From assembly GCF_000218685.1 (NCBI RefSeq), contig NW_006763307.1:280854-344853 (forward strand): DNA of 64,000 bases. Reading direction: 5' to 3'. The position numbers were made by a program, and so were the translations under genes. The notes beneath the pieces are model-generated. The model was given only the letters and a program-made list of their open reading frames with translations, did not search any database and was not told the DNA's origin. Shown here piece after piece: positions 1 to 12,816 of the stretch (the stretch's first letter is position 1; the number at the start of each line of letters is the position of its first letter). Origin of the DNA: Serpula lacrymans var. lacrymans S7.9. Its lineage: Eukaryota > Basidiomycota > Agaricomycetes > Boletales > Serpulaceae.

Positions 1-144
1 CCTTCTAATATACAACCAGTTTGCTAGTCTGCCTCTGTAATTATCGGTGTGATGTATGTGTGCATTGATCCCACCGGTAGATACTTGCAATTTAACAGAC
101 AAAGACATCATAGCATAAAAAATATTGTAAGTAAACATTATTTC

Positions 145-3100
145 CTAATCAAAATTCCTGTCACTCTCATCATTGAGGCCGTAGACCTGCAATCCATCAT
201 CTTGATCTCCCTCTTCTGAAGGCAAGTCGGAGGAGGTTGATTGAGAATCTTCACTCACTGATGAGGCTCGGCCCTCATATTCATGGTTTTCTGCATCCGA
301 ACCAAGCAAATCCGGGGCTTCAGATTGGCGTGCATGATTGGAAACTTCATCTGCAGGATCTGTGACTGTTGCTGCGGCGATTTCATCTGGTATTCCACAG
401 GGCGGCTCAGTATTTCCTCGTGAGCGTTTAGCGTACAAGTGGCCAGGAGCATAGCCATAATAATAGCGCATCATGATGTCGCGGTCAACAAATCTGTAGA
501 TTATTATTGTTAGATGTTTAGCCTGGCATAGTGAATCAAAAAATGTTGCTCACCTATTCACATAGTATGTCTTCCAGTCTGCCGAGTCTTTCGCAGAGAG
601 TGATGTACCAATCCTATGCGGATGCAAAGGCCCTTCTGAAAATCGGGGGATAACATGACAGATACGAAGTATATCAGCTGGATCTACAAAGCCAAATGCA
701 TCTTGGTGGTCAGTGGGCAGGAACTGAAATGAATCAAGCTGACGACGATGCCAGCCAGTATTGCAGTCACTGTCTCTGAGAGGCTCATACCATCTAACCC
801 AGAGAAACTCCATGCGGTGAGCTTGGTAGTCGTAACTTCCAGGTCCAGCATAAATAACATTTGCATGGTATATTCCTAGGACCCTTGCATATAAGAACAG
901 ATGGCCAGAGTCTATAGTTCGGTCAGAGAGCATCATAATACTGTTGTGTGATGTGTTTATGTTCACTACGTCCTGCGCCCGTCGAATGTCATAGGTTGTA
1001 TAGTTGAGGCGGATGATGTTGTGGTGGTAGATACGATTATTATGGAAAATGATGTAGCTTCCATCTAATGCGTTATCTCCCGCAAAAGTGCCCGTTTCAC
1101 TGCTTGTAGCGGCAGGCTTGTTTTGGTCTGTGAGGAGAGCTACCTTCAGTCGTGGAAGAAGGTGCGCTCGGAGTTTAGTCAAAAACTCCTGCACATTGGT
1201 GTCACATGTGGTAGATATAGACATAATATATGTATTTACCTTGATAGCGGGGTCGCCTGTTCGTTTCTGTAAGAATCCCTGGATGTCAATAGAATGGTTC
1301 TGTGCCTTTCCGATATGGTGATGGGTTTCAGGTGAAGCGGGGATGTTCTCATCTAGATGCTGTCTACTCAGCAATTTAAGATGGATTTTTCAGAGCCGAG
1401 CCTGACGTCGTTCAATCTTTGTAATTTGCTTGATAAACACCTTTTTGCTTGTACGAGAATAAGATGCTTTTGGTGTGCGGTGTTCAAGTTCACCCTACCC
1501 AATATTTGTGAGCTTGCAGTATTTGCAGTATTAAAATAGGAAAATTTTGACTCACAATTTGTGTGGAATACGAATCTGTTGTGCCTAGTCTTCTAATGGT
1601 GGCAGCATAGTCACCAAGGGCATGAACTTTGTATGTGTTGAGATTAAATGCTTTTGGTTGTCGAGCGTTGTTATTTGACAGTGGTGCGCGTGCATTACTA
1701 CTACTTGATTGCTGCTTGGCCTGGCGTCGGTTTCGGGCATCAATTTCACGTTGAAGCTCCTTGGTGTTGAAAGCGGGACATGTTTCCTGCTGAAATTTGC
1801 AAAGTTGGTGTCCGAGCAATGTCGTAGCTTGATCAAGGAATTCCAAAGTTTCATCACTGTGCATTCGCAGCTTCGCAAGACCATGCCACTGTGCCATAAT
1901 AAATAGCAGGTTGAGTATGTTTTTATTATGCGGCTCGGGTAGGAGGCCCTCAAAAGCTGGTATAGCACACTAGAGTGCCATAAGTAATGCTTTGAAAAGA
2001 GAAAGTACAAATGTTTATACCTGTAAGAGATCTTCGTAATCATGGGCTGCCATCTTTTTCATTTCGGACGAGTTTGTTGAGAACCTTCGGATTGTGTCTT
2101 GTCCGAATGGTGGTATGTTTCGGTACCTAGCATTACATATACCAGCACATTAGCCTCTGAAAAGTAAAATAGAATAACTGGCATACCTTTGATCCAGTTT
2201 ATGAACCGATCCTTCACCATGTGACTCCAAAATGCAAATGAGATGAATGAATATTGCTTTCCAGACACCCAGTTCAACTTCATGCAGAATATCAACGACA
2301 AAAAGAGAGTAAATGTTGACTCCAAGGGGTGTAAGCGCAGCCGAAAATGCATTCTAGAATGAAAATACCATTTGAGTGAAGTCTATATGCAAGGAAAGTG
2401 TTGGACATACCAACGTTGGAACCAAAGACTCCTCCTTTAGTAGTCTTTCGACTGCATTGCTGTTTACTGCATGATTTTTCTCGTAAATCAAACTGCGTGC
2501 TATGTCTACCTTCCGCTGATATTGAGAATTGTTTACTCGTGCCAATGTCTTTCGTTGTCTCATATCTTGCTTTGTGCCCATCCCTGGAATACAATCTTTT
2601 GGAATCAAACATCGTGGACATGGGCAAGCTCCCAAGTTCCTGATGCTAGTGAGAAGAACCCTAATACCATATAAGTGAAAGATTATAATATTAGAAAGAA
2701 AATATGTTACTTTTCCGGATAGTCCGCAGAATATGTGAAGATGCGAAGGTAAAAACGCCGTTTTATACCATCAGAACACGTAATTACAAGGCCATGCTTG
2801 CAAGCTTCAATAAACTCCTTGTCAAGAAGGATGGTCCATTGTGCATGCATGAACTCCCGATGGCAGTGTGTGTTGAAAGCATCATTAACTCCTTTGCCAC
2901 CCGCAAATGCATTTGCAAAATCCTTGAATGAATCTGGGAGCTACATGGGCAGGAGATATATCAGTTCGGAGAGTAAAAAACAAGTGGGAATAATGCTTAC
3001 TGTTTGGAAGTATGCAATGTGATGACACAAGTGGCAACTAGGCTTGCATCTCCTGTATTTTGTATCATTGCCGAAAAACATGTATAGAGGCCACAGCTTT

Positions 3101-4409
3101 GCATTGCCAAACGACGTGAGATGTGTTGCGTCAGACCAGAACATCAGTGCTAGTATACACCTCTCCAGATCACACCCAGGTTCTGGAGGGGAGTCTTGTA
3201 GGCGCTGATTTTCCTCAACAAATGCTGGAGATGTATATAGGTCACCATAAAGTTGTGTCTCATCTTGGCCTTCAGGTTGCCAGTGAAGTTCATAGGGGAC
3301 ATAGTGGAAAGAGTCCATTTCATGTTCATTAGCAAGTTTTTCTTGAACGACAGATAGTATGGAGCGATAGTGAAAGTCGGCAGTAATGAATTCCTTTGGA
3401 CCTGGATCTGCCATTCTCTTGTGGAATGGGACAGAAATAGTGACTGGACTTGTCCTCCAACCGTCGTCCAGCCAGTCTGAGCTATTGCCGTCGCTGTCGC
3501 CCACTGTGACAAGTGATTCATCAATCTTACGCCAGTTTGCGCTGCTGACATCAGCTGGTGAGAAGCCTTGTTCACCGATAATGTCGCAAAGCATGCGGAA
3601 GTTTTCCTGTGACTTGCGGGCACCATGGTTCCAGTACCAGTCACCTAGGAGAAGGGTGCTTTTATTTGGATATGGATGATAGGGGTTGGTGCTTTGAGTG
3701 CTGCATTGCGGATGGATCTCGGATGATGACGATGACAATATGTTCATAGAATCATTGTGGGGGTACAATGGTGTACAGAGCTCGTGAGGGGACTGGTGAT
3801 CACTGGCATTGTGAGATGGTGGCCCATGGGTGTACTGTCGTAGTACTCCAAATATATTCTTGACTGTGCGAAACAATGTTTGAGTCAGGGCACCACCGGT
3901 CTGAGTACTGGGTGGTGGCTCATTTAGAGGTGGGCTGCGACTTTCACAACCTGGCTGTGGTGCTGAAAGCGGCTGTTGGATACTTGAGGGTAATGATAAT
4001 GAAGGCTGGGGGAGTATATCACGAAATCGTTTTGGCAGTCTGCGATTTGTTCTTCGTGTGCGACGCTGTGAGAGTGGTGTATCCGAGTCAATGTCAAGAC
4101 TGTGCGCTACAGGGCTCTGATGGGGCTATGGTCAGTGGTGCACTCTGTATGGATCACAGGACATACCGTTGGATTGGCTATTTCAACAGCCGTAGTCTCT
4201 ATGTCACATACATCCCCACTATGGCCCTCACCATGGCCACTGTTCTCCGCACTTTCTACACGACTCTTCTTTCTACTCATTAGCTCGTGAGCTCTCTCAA
4301 ATATCATTGAGACACGATGTTTTCATTTTTTGCAGTTTTTTTGATGCCATGTCAATGCTCCGTACTGTGAAAAACTTCGCCCGCAAATACATGTTAGGGA
4401 ATCATCCAT
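145..4409 (-). pseudogene. Plavaka-type (CACTA-like) transposase, near full length, two in-frame stops
   Basis: Roughly eight exons with introns of about 40-60 nt read continuously from an ATG at 4407-4409 to a stop at 145-147. The order is: an N-terminal Cys/His finger (TCICGRSF then WHQKNC); an arginine-rich linker; the block LMFWSDATHL with LYMFFGNDTKY (about 3030-3150); ACPCPRC (about 2610-2635); WHGLAKLRMH (about 1865-1890); FGFVDPADI (about 680-710); and an acidic tail. These blocks in this order are typical of the Plavaka transposase group of Agaricomycetes, thought to cut and paste DNA. The frame stays open through the splice junctions I followed, except for TGA at 4323-4325 (just after the finger) and TGA at 1390-1392, both where the family usually has arginine. 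The copy is therefore probably inactive unless a start after the first stop is used. I saw no terminal repeats; the left end may lie outside the window. Exon edges are approximate. Confidence 0.85.
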
Positions 4410-4748
4410 AATGAGTGACAGAAATTTGAAGTGGGTGGAACATTGAAACTAGTGCAGGCTTCAGGGGCGAATAGTGATGAATGTGAAGATCTAACATAGA
4501 ACAATCAAGTAAACCGTGTGACACAGAAGAATGGAGCAACTGACATTTTCTCCATTTCTTTAACGTAAGACTGAACTTTAACAAAAAAAAAAGTTAAGAT
4601 CCGGACAGGCACTTCTTGATCTCCAACGGGAAAGTGATATCGGTATTGGAGTCGGGTCACAGCAGAGAATTAGTGCATGGGAAATATACAATAGTGTTTG
4701 AGCTCACCAAAATGTGACGAATCCTTCATTTGATCCCCCCACCAAGAC
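4410..4748. other. Intergenic between Plavaka gene and first hypothetical gene
   Basis: No convincing coding frame, RNA gene or repeat seen. It is the shared 5' region of two divergent genes and probably holds both promoters. An A-run is present near 4581. Confidence 0.4.
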
Positions 4749-5300
4749 ATGCCTCAGACTGACAACAAAATCATTCGAAGGACCCTAGTTGGTGTCCCAG
4801 AACACCTGTTCAGCCGATTCACAGTCTATGGCTCAGGCGAAGATGTTGAGTTCTTTTATGACTGGGACAGTGACGATGAACCCTGGCCTATTAATACGGC
4901 AGATAAGAAGGAGACAGACGGGGCTGCTCCCAAAGATGAAGGAATTTCTGTGAAAACTGAGGTAAGCGACATCTCTCAATATGGATTGTAGACTCACCTT
5001 TGTCGTAACAGGAAAGTACAGACTTGCAAAACATTGTAACTCAGCCCCAGTCTTGTGGGGTAAAACACCGCCTGTCAGAAGTCAGTATTGACAACAAACA
5101 AGCTACTTCTGTAATTCAACCCCAGTCAGAGGTTGTGGATAGTGGAAAATCTGGTGAGCATATCAGTAACAACCGACAAAGGCACCGCACTACAGCTGGT
5201 AAGAACGAGCAATCCTTCTTAGGCTTTTAGTTGATACTCACATGCTTGCATTGTAGCCAGGAAATCTGGCCAAGGGAGGCAGCGGAAAACGTTGAGGTGA
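4749..5300 (+). CDS. Small hypothetical protein, acidic then basic, three exons
   Basis: An ATG at 4749 opens a frame of about 150 residues when two introns are removed (about 4962-5011, GTAAGC to AACAG; and about 5200-5257, GTAAGA to TGTAG). The last exon ends at TGA 5298-5300. The N-terminal half contains an acidic aromatic stretch (FFYDWDSDDEPW). The middle is rich in Gln/Ser, and the C-terminus is strongly basic (RKSGQGRQRKTLR), as in a nuclear or DNA-binding tail. I do not recognise the family. It is followed by a small minus-strand coiled-coil gene and a plus-strand DUF6698-like gene, an order echoed at 10.7-17.2 kb. Confidence 0.5.
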
Positions 5301-5645
5301 GGAATCCAGTGACAACAGCATACCGAAGAGAAGGTCTCCCACTAGTCATGTTGGTCTGTCAATGTAGAATAGTTGTAATTGTGCGGTACCTCGAGCCATA
5401 TGATCTACTTTCACTGCTGTGAATAAGGCATTGAATGATTAAAATAATGTGTTTAGGCTGATGTACGTACCTCTGGGTTCTCAACGACAATGCTTTGAAC
5501 AGCCTCTCATCGTTCATGTATTGTCACCTCAATACTATATCACAAAAAGATAATATGCATATAATATTTCATTACAGTTTTTCGTACATTGTTTATTACC
5601 GTTACACAATCCTATCTTTCAATCATCACCTAGGTATTGACTCAG
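5301..5645. other. Intergenic, AT-rich
   Basis: Convergent 3' ends of the flanking genes. No coding frame or repeat recognised. Confidence 0.4.
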
Positions 5646-6172
5646 CTACAGTTTTAACAGGATAGTGGTCAACTTACTGATGAGTGATGCAGGCGAGGGT
5701 GCATCCACAGGAACCTGTGAGTACAGTTCACAGGATGGTGGTTCCATCCCCATCTTTGAAACCTCAAACTGCATTAATCCCACCCGACGAGACTCGGCAA
5801 TTGCATAATTTTGATACTTGTCGCGTTCTAAGTACATGACATGGAGTTGTTTCTGCATTTCTTCAAGCTTGATTTTCAATTCCTCATTTGAAAGGTTGTT
5901 GAGTTTATGATCTGCCGTGTCTTCTATAAATCATGTAAGATGATTGACGTCTGAAAACAGCAACAAAATATGTACCCATCAAATAAGAGTCTGTTTGAAC
6001 ACTTGCATCGTTTTTAACAACATTTTTACCCGAGTCTGTCAACTCCTCTGTGACGGTAATGCTTTTGAACGTGAAATTGATCAACCGGGTAACAAAGTGT
6101 CTGGACTCACTGGACATCTTCTACATGAAAACTAAGGCGTCTTTTCTTGTTTTCATTGCCAGTGGTGGACAT
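5646..6172 (-). CDS. Small coiled-coil hypothetical protein
   Basis: An ATG at 6170-6172 (reads MSTTGNENKKRRLSF) leads through two or three short introns to a last exon whose N-terminal half is heptad-like and rich in E/K/L/M (EELKIKLEEMQKQLHVMYL), ending at 5646. The total is about 130 residues. A basic N-terminus followed by a coiled coil suggests a dimerising nuclear protein, but I recognise no family. It lies between a plus-strand hypothetical gene and a plus-strand DUF6698-like gene. Splice choices are my reading; the acceptor before ELTDSGKNVV is uncertain. Confidence 0.5.
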
Positions 6173-7130
6173 GATGCGTATCTGTGAGATAGGATGTGGC
6201 AAAAAAGTGGAGTAAAAGCTGTAAGAATCAAAACAGACATCGGAAGACCTAACAGGCCACTTACGACAGAGGAATGGAGAGCTGAACTAAGCCCGTTGCT
6301 GTCCCAAGGGTTGACGGAACTGAGAGTCTTTGACCCTGACTGTCACACTCACATCTCCACAGAAAAATGAGATCGCCTGTATTGTAGCACCTAGAAGTCG
6401 CCGTGTTATGAATTTAGATAACCAAGTTGAGAAATTGGTGTACACACCTTGAAACATACCAAACCTATTGCATGCTAAGAGCACAGCCCATGGGGAAACA
6501 ACAATGCTGTCCTGACAAATGCGGTGGTGCTGGCCTTGAGTGAAAATTTTTCTATACCGCTCTCCATGCTACTATCATGCACTATCCACAAAAAGCAAGA
6601 ACTCACCAATCTCATCCTTACCCTGTTTGTCATGATCCGAGAGACAGTTCTCAGGTCTTTTTCCAGGCAAGATCATAGCGTAAACTGACGACTGACCTGG
6701 TAAACTGTTACAAGTTTCTCCAAAATAAGTCAAAGTGGAGTACTCAAGCCTTTAAATTACAAGAAAACACTTACCTTGTCTGTCATCAGCATTCCATCTA
6801 CCCATCTTGAGGTCCCGTGTGCAAGTTGAAGGTGTCTAGCTGTTGAACCATTGAGAATTGACCATGATGGTGCGGCGAACACGGGAAGCAGATGCCGACT
6901 TACCGGAGAATCCTGATCATCCATCTCTACTACCTTCTTTCGAGTCTGCACTAACTGCAGTGTCTCGAAAACGCCCGTGAGTAGCTTCAAGTTGATTTCG
7001 ATCATTGCACAAAGCTGACACAGGACTTAGACGTCTTTCAGACCCCTTGGTAGGCCATGGTCGCCATTTCTGTTGTACTGTCCACCCATTTTGTAACATC
7101 AACTCTCTCCTGATCAATGGACTGCTTCGG
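6173..7130. other. About 1 kb without an assigned gene
   Basis: Short open stretches exist on the minus strand (for example 6757-7005 and 6917-7117), but none shows family features or a convincing start. It may hold exons of a further small minus-strand gene or the promoter of the DUF6698-like gene. I leave it unassigned. Confidence 0.3.
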
Positions 7131-8386
7131 ATGAGTGATGAATCAGACGATCAGCACCTTACTGGAAAGTAAGTTGAAATAGATTATATTTTCCTTGGTT
7201 TTTATTGAATATTTTTCTCAGTGAACTACGTGAACAGAAGATCTTTTTGAGTCTTCTTTGTATGGTGCCTGGGCTCAAGGATCGGTTGACCGATAAGGAT
7301 TCGTCTGAGGAGGAAATTGAGATCATTAGCCAGCTGGTGAGCCCCATTATCACCTGAACCCAAGTCAGATCCCCAAGCTCTCAACAAGATACTAACGGCA
7401 CAACATACCCAGATACAAAAAGGTGTTTCTGGTGCCCGATCTGACAACACCAAGAGCATCAAAGGTGCCATAGTCGAATGGATAACACCTCAAGGCCAGC
7501 AGCTTAGCCCACAGCTCCATCGGAATATCAAGTCCAACCGAGGCTTCAATCATCATCGTACCGGGCAACTACTATGTCCAACTGGACTTGATTGGGAAGA
7601 TGAAGAGTAAGTACTTTCTAGTATATTTTTTGATGGTTTACGAAAGTTTTTCTATAGGACTCGAGCTAAACTACGAAATGGTGATATACACATTGCTGGT
7701 GACCACTGGCCCATATTTTTGTATGCCGACTGCATTTACAATGCAGAAGACCCATGGATGGGCCTGTTTAAAAACAATGTTTTGATCTCGGTGCGCGTTT
7801 TTTTTAATTGCTTCTAATAGTCTAATTCCAGCTTTTTTTCTTCCTTAGGCTTACAAGTACGTCTTCACATCCCCGTCATCTGTTGACACAAACGCCGAGT
7901 CACGAGCAACTCGCTCGGGTAATGCTCGTTTACATGGCATGTTACATGTTACACCAGCGTCAGTTGCATATATTGCAACACAAGTAAGTAGCTGTAGTTT
8001 CACATGATTGTCAGATGATAGGCTAACAAACTCAATGAAGGTCCGTTTTGCACTATCTTCACAGGCAATATTCTCCCGCACAGATATCACTTCCGATTCT
8101 GAGGGATTTTTCAATAGTGTCATGGACTTATTCGAGGATCCCGATGAAATCGAAGATGTCAACAGTCTCTTAGCGTGGTGGGACTCGTATGTAGTACTAT
8201 AGTCTTTTATGCAACCACCATACTTACCCATATTGTAGGAAAATTTTTCCTGCCTCAGCCACCCCTACGAGAATCCCAGCAAAGAACGGCGCATTGGCGA
8301 AGATCCGACAAAGACGAGCGGCTCTCAAACACCAAATGTCCCCTTCAAGCTCTCGTTCTGAGGGGCAAGCTAATGCGGACAACTAG
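7131..8386 (+). CDS. DUF6698-like agaricomycete protein, intact
   Basis: An ATG at 7131 followed by seven exons (six introns, all GT-AG) gives an uninterrupted protein of about 290 residues ending at TAG 8384-8386. Visible blocks are: QKGVSGARSDNTKSIK (near 7410-7460), a Trp-rich WPIFLYADCIYNAEDPWMGLF, KYVFTSPSSVD (near 7855-7885), VRFALSSQAIFSRTD (near 8041-8085), LLAWWDS (8168-8188), and a basic Ala/Arg tail. These match, from memory, a widespread agaricomycete family of unknown function (DUF6698-type), often found in multi-copy gene-poor regions. A second, more divergent member lies at 15611-17182. All splice phases agree and no stop interrupts it, so I regard it as intact. Confidence 0.75.
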
Positions 8387-9175
8387 CTAAGCAAAGTCGG
8401 AGGAATGTAGAATTAAGTATACTGTATTGTAAATTGTACTGTATATTGTGTACACGCTTTCAATGACATTTGTGTCCTTACTACCTGTTGTGATGACCTA
8501 GTTATCAATAATTAAAACAGCCCTAAGTCCTTCCAAACGAAGGCCAGCCTGTGTGAGTAAGTACCCGGGCCACTACCTAGTCAGTTTTGGCAACTCTAAG
8601 TGCAGTTACTATGGATGGCAGCCTACATACACTTGTATTCAAGTTCTCAGTGGTTTCTCGTTTTGCCTCGGTCACGAGCTACCAGGTGTAACCAGTCATA
8701 TCAGCACTGATATTGATTGTATATCTTGCCGTGATAGAGTCTACACTATAATTCTTATAAATCTGATCGAAGGTAACAATACTAACCAGACATATAAGGT
8801 CTTGGATATATTATTGATCTTATTGAGGAGGCCGACTTCACAATGTATATCAGCCATATATATATTGTGCCGTTTGTATCAGAGCTAACCAGACATACAA
8901 GCTCTTGTAAACGGGACCAAAACTATTGTAGTTCTTGTGCTAATTACAATTCTTATAATGGCTTACAATCATAGATCAGATTTTCACCAATTTCCTGATG
9001 ATATTATGCTGTAAGATCGCGGGTAGATCCGCCGCATTTCCTTCCCATTGATAATTGCGAAGGCATGGATGCTAAATACAATATTATACCCAATTGGAGA
9101 AATTTCGAGATACAATATCAGGTGAGTAATTCTTTTTTTGTACAATACACACGATGGTTAGAACTATTAAGACTA
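8387..9175. other. Intergenic, AT-rich
   Basis: No supported gene. A plus-strand open stretch at 8553-8888 lacks family features and codon bias and is not called. Two similar ACCAGACATA(TA/CA)AG motifs occur near 8786 and 8890. Confidence 0.4.
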
Positions 9176-9856
9176 TTAAGAATCGCATGAGGAGGTGGAC
9201 CAATGATCTCTATGACGAAGTTTGGCTGGTTTATAGCGAGTGAGATCCACCTGAGAAGATGGCAAGCATTTGTTTAGGTCTTCCTCCGAAATGTAATGCC
9301 GCATAAGATCACATTGACGAGCCTCTTCAGCCCAACGAACTTCCCATACGCGAGCCTGCCCCCTGTGAGTGCTTATCTGAGTACGGACATAGTTTAGCTC
9401 CTTGTGCAGGGCTTCGATTCGAGTCTGCAGAAGTTCGTTGTCGGTACGGGTCAGTTCGTTCAAGGCAACAGCCTTCTCATAATCTGCGGTTGAATATGAT
9501 ATTAGCACACCTAAAAAAACTACGAGCTACGCACCACTTGAGCCATCAGCAGTGGTCTTTTGCTTCTGTGAAGACTTGGAGCAACATTGGCTCTGTGTGA
9601 AGAGGGGTGCTGTTAACCCTGCGATGATGCCCATCCTGGACAACGATAACATCTAGTTTAGAGTACGACTGATGTAAAATTAGAGTGTACTCACATTTGG
9701 AACCAGGCAAACTGACGGGACACCATTTCCGAAGGCTGGTGTCGCAAAAAATGAAAAAAGTTCGCTGTGCCAGCAATAGCTGCAGTGTCGAAAGATTCAG
9801 CAATGTCGGCGTGCCCCGGGCATTGGGTGTGTGCATCTTCACTCTCGAAAGCCTGA
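9176..9856 (-). CDS. Coiled-coil hypothetical protein, 5' end not resolved
   Basis: Three exons can be joined in frame: about 9856-9695 (ends FAWFQ), 9650-9536 (begins MLSLSRMGIIAG) and 9491-9176. The introns are GTGAGT to ACTAG and GTGCGT to CGCAG. The last exon holds a long amphipathic helix (LTRTDNELLQTRIEALHKEL, then a Trp/Arg-rich stretch) and ends at 9176. No family was recognised. The true start is probably in a further upstream exon between 9857 and 9960 that I could not fix. The last exon is the best supported part. Confidence 0.45.
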
Positions 9857-9959
9857 GGATACATCGAATTGCTAATGACGAATCGTAAGGTGATGAATTG
9901 GGTTACTACAACGACTTGAACATGGTAGACTCATCTTCTTATATAGATGCTACGGATTC

Positions 9960-10730
9960 AGCCAGACAACAGCCATGAGTCGTGGTGGTCGTTCGGAACC
10001 CTAGGACGTTGTAACCGAAGAGGGGCCGCTTGGGATCAAACGCGGAAGGGGCGAGTTTACTAATGTAAGTCCACGTTTGACCGTTCTAGTACCTGACGGT
10101 ATCTGATCATCGTTTTTTGTTGTCGACTTGTCGAGAGGTAGCGCACTGAGCGGGATTTGATAAGGTCCACACCCGACCACCATGCCGTTCGCTCAAGCGG
10201 GCTAACATCCAATCGTTGTCGCTCGGTTCGTCAAAAATTTCCGCGAAGGTCCTACGAATTGCCCGCGCTACAGCAACTCAAAGGTGTTGTCCGCCGACCC
10301 TTTATGTATTCGATGCCAGGTAAACGGGATTCTTCGCAGTGCAAACTTGAAGCTTGAAGTTTTGTGTCAGATTTTAATTGAATCGTAAAGCTCGGTTAGG
10401 ATTACAAGTATGATTCTAGCTAGACAGTAGGACCATGCTGGACGGAAAACCTACCGGATCATTGGCATCGATTGGTGCGTCTAACTTGGACCTGACTCGG
10501 AGATCTCTACTTTCTCTCTCTCAGAGTCGACTGTCAGTGCCAGTGGGACTTGAACACCGTCACTGGCCCGGGCTGAATCCACTGGCAGCACATCACCTTG
10601 ACTCGGACGCTCTCACTGCCAGATTCAAGTTCAAGTTCGGGCTCCTCCATTCAGTCAGTGTCATTCACATTTTTCTCTCCCAGTCAGCTTCACTGACAAG
10701 TACCGCCCATTAGCTACGCAGGACTCGGAC
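9960..10730. other. Unassigned stretch, GC-richer
   Basis: Open frames at 10157-10357 and 10435-10713 have no recognisable domain and low-complexity Ser/Leu composition. It is most likely 5' flanking sequence of the 10731 gene. Confidence 0.3.
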
Positions 10731-12704
10731 ATGAACAATGTTCCAGCTCAGACACCTGGGCTAAGCTGGCCAACACAGTCTACTATCACCCAAACGGAAT
10801 CGGAATCAGTTGTCCAGCCCAACATTGGAAGGCATTGGAATCGATGTGACATCGATTGTCACCGATCCGGCTGCATGGCCTGTGGGCCCGGCTTAGGACC
10901 AGGATTTCTCGTCCGTTCAACAGAGTCTTTTACTGTACATGGATCTGCTGCTCCCTTATATCGAATCTCAGGTTATACTAACGGCTGTCGGGGTCAGTCT
11001 TACTCGCGCTGCAGCGAATGTTTAAGTTGGCCAGGGCAAGCTACTTCAGGAATTACCACCAATTGTGGCCCAAGTTACGGTAAACTTATGATTTTTATCG
11101 CCCAACCTGTACTGATTACGATGTCTTTCAGCTGACTCGGATATTACAATGGTCGATGCTCAGGCCGATTTCAAACACACCTTAGCGCTTCAAGACTACA
11201 ATAATAGCATCAATGGCTCTCTGGATTGGAATGCGCCTCAGGACTGGGTACCTCAGCAAGAGTTTTCTAACCTCTGCGCTAGCAGGGCACCTCTAGATGA
11301 TCATATTAGCCAGGAATTGTCAGTTCACTATACGGTCCTAAATCAAGAGAGCGTGAGTCAGGATATCACTCTTGTTTGATTGTTGATCACTAATCCCAAC
11401 GTCATCAAGCATCATCAGCATCATACAGTCAACGATCATATCATGGGCGAAGACTACTCTCGACAGGAATCATTGCGTTCACCCAGTACATATATCGGAC
11501 CACCACAGTATAGCGAACACGGCACACTAGTCTCTGGTGATACGCTACAGGTATTTTGTTCTTTTTTGTCATTTTATTCAGTTTGATCAATGCTCGTGCA
11601 CAGTTTCACCCAGTTGCCCCCCAAGGAATTCCTGAACAACCGACTTATATGCAAGCACCAAGTCACCAGATCGAGGCCACTGCCACCCGTTCGGACGTCC
11701 ATAAATCACCCACTCACACAATCATCTGGATATTCTCCTAGCAGCTTCGCAATAGATGTCCTGAAATTTTCGGTCCCGAAAGGTGCAGCGTCTCATGATG
11801 CAACACAGAAGAGTTACTACCACCCAAACGAAATAGTATACATAGATCGGGCGATTGAACTCTTGAAGGTAACAATGGTAACAGATAACTTTTATCTTTT
11901 AGAGGTTTCGGGGAGAAGCCATGCATATGAAAGAATCATTAGAGTTACGAAGGGCGCTCCAAAGGATAAGTTGCCGTCGCACTCCAGACAGAGAATTCTG
12001 CAGCCTTCTTGTTTACGAGTAGTACGTTCCACCGGGTAGTGTCATGGATCCAACTAACCTGTTTTAGATTCAGGATTCCGCAAAGCACTATCGCTGGAAT
12101 ACTCTTCAAGCTGGTCTCAGATATATTCTCGAATACTTTGGCCCTGCATCCAAGCATGAACTTAAAGCCCAGTTCGAAATGGCTTTGAGCATAGGCATTC
12201 CATATTGGATGTCCGACAAAAATCGATACTGGCACTCTCTCGTTTGGGTCTTCGTGCTCCGTTTATGGTTTGGAGAACCTGAAAGCCTAGGACACTTACA
12301 TAGTGCTGCATTTGGGGAGAACGGTGCAATGAAAATTGAACCCATAGCTGTTGCGATCTTCTCGGTAAGTCGATTGTGTCTACATTAACTTCGTTACTTA
12401 AAACTGCTCTAGCTCAAAAGGTCTATGAGCACTTGGCTCAACAAGAATTTCAAAGCCACACAAACTACCGAAAAAGAAAGTGATAGATATAGCACGATCA
12501 AAGCCTTTTTGAGTAGAGATGACATCCGGCGGGCGACTCTCCCTTATCGGATTGAATTGTTAACCATTGGCCAGTGAGTCCACTTTTCACAACACTAACT
12601 CCAACTAATCACTTTCTCGTAGGGGAGTTTATCATCGACTAGGACATCTAGTTGACTTTGTCAAAACCATCACTAGCTCGGCTGTGAGGGTGTCTGATGT
12701 TTGA
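10731..12704 (+). CDS. Hypothetical multi-exon protein, possibly DUF6532-like C-terminal domain
   Basis: The proposed start is the ATG at 10731. The N-terminal part (to about 11560) is Ser/Thr/Gln/Pro-rich and looks disordered. From about 11815 the frame becomes well-behaved (NEIVYIDRAIELLK, then RFRGEAMHMKESLELRRAL after an intron). It continues through IQDSAKHYRW, a Trp/Phe-rich stretch WHSLVWVFVLRLWFG (about 12230-12280) and MSTWLNKNF to a stop at 12702-12704. The C-terminal third has the size and pattern I associate with DUF6532, a domain common in agaricomycete multi-copy genes; that is a weak assignment. The joins between 11560 and 11815 are unresolved, and a frame change there could mean an extra intron or a broken gene. 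Confidence 0.45.
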
Positions 12705-12816
12705 GAAATGCAGGCTGGAGACCGATATGTGAACGCGGACAAGGATATGCAATTATTAATGGTAGCATTGTGTATAGACAAACATTTTATCATAACCATA
12801 GCAGATTTTTATAGAA

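Noticed and set aside
8553..8888. 111-codon plus-strand open frame
   Set aside because: No domain, no intron signals and composition like AT-rich intergenic DNA.
10435..10713. 92-codon Ser/Leu-rich frame
   Set aside because: Low-complexity frame in probable 5' flanking DNA.
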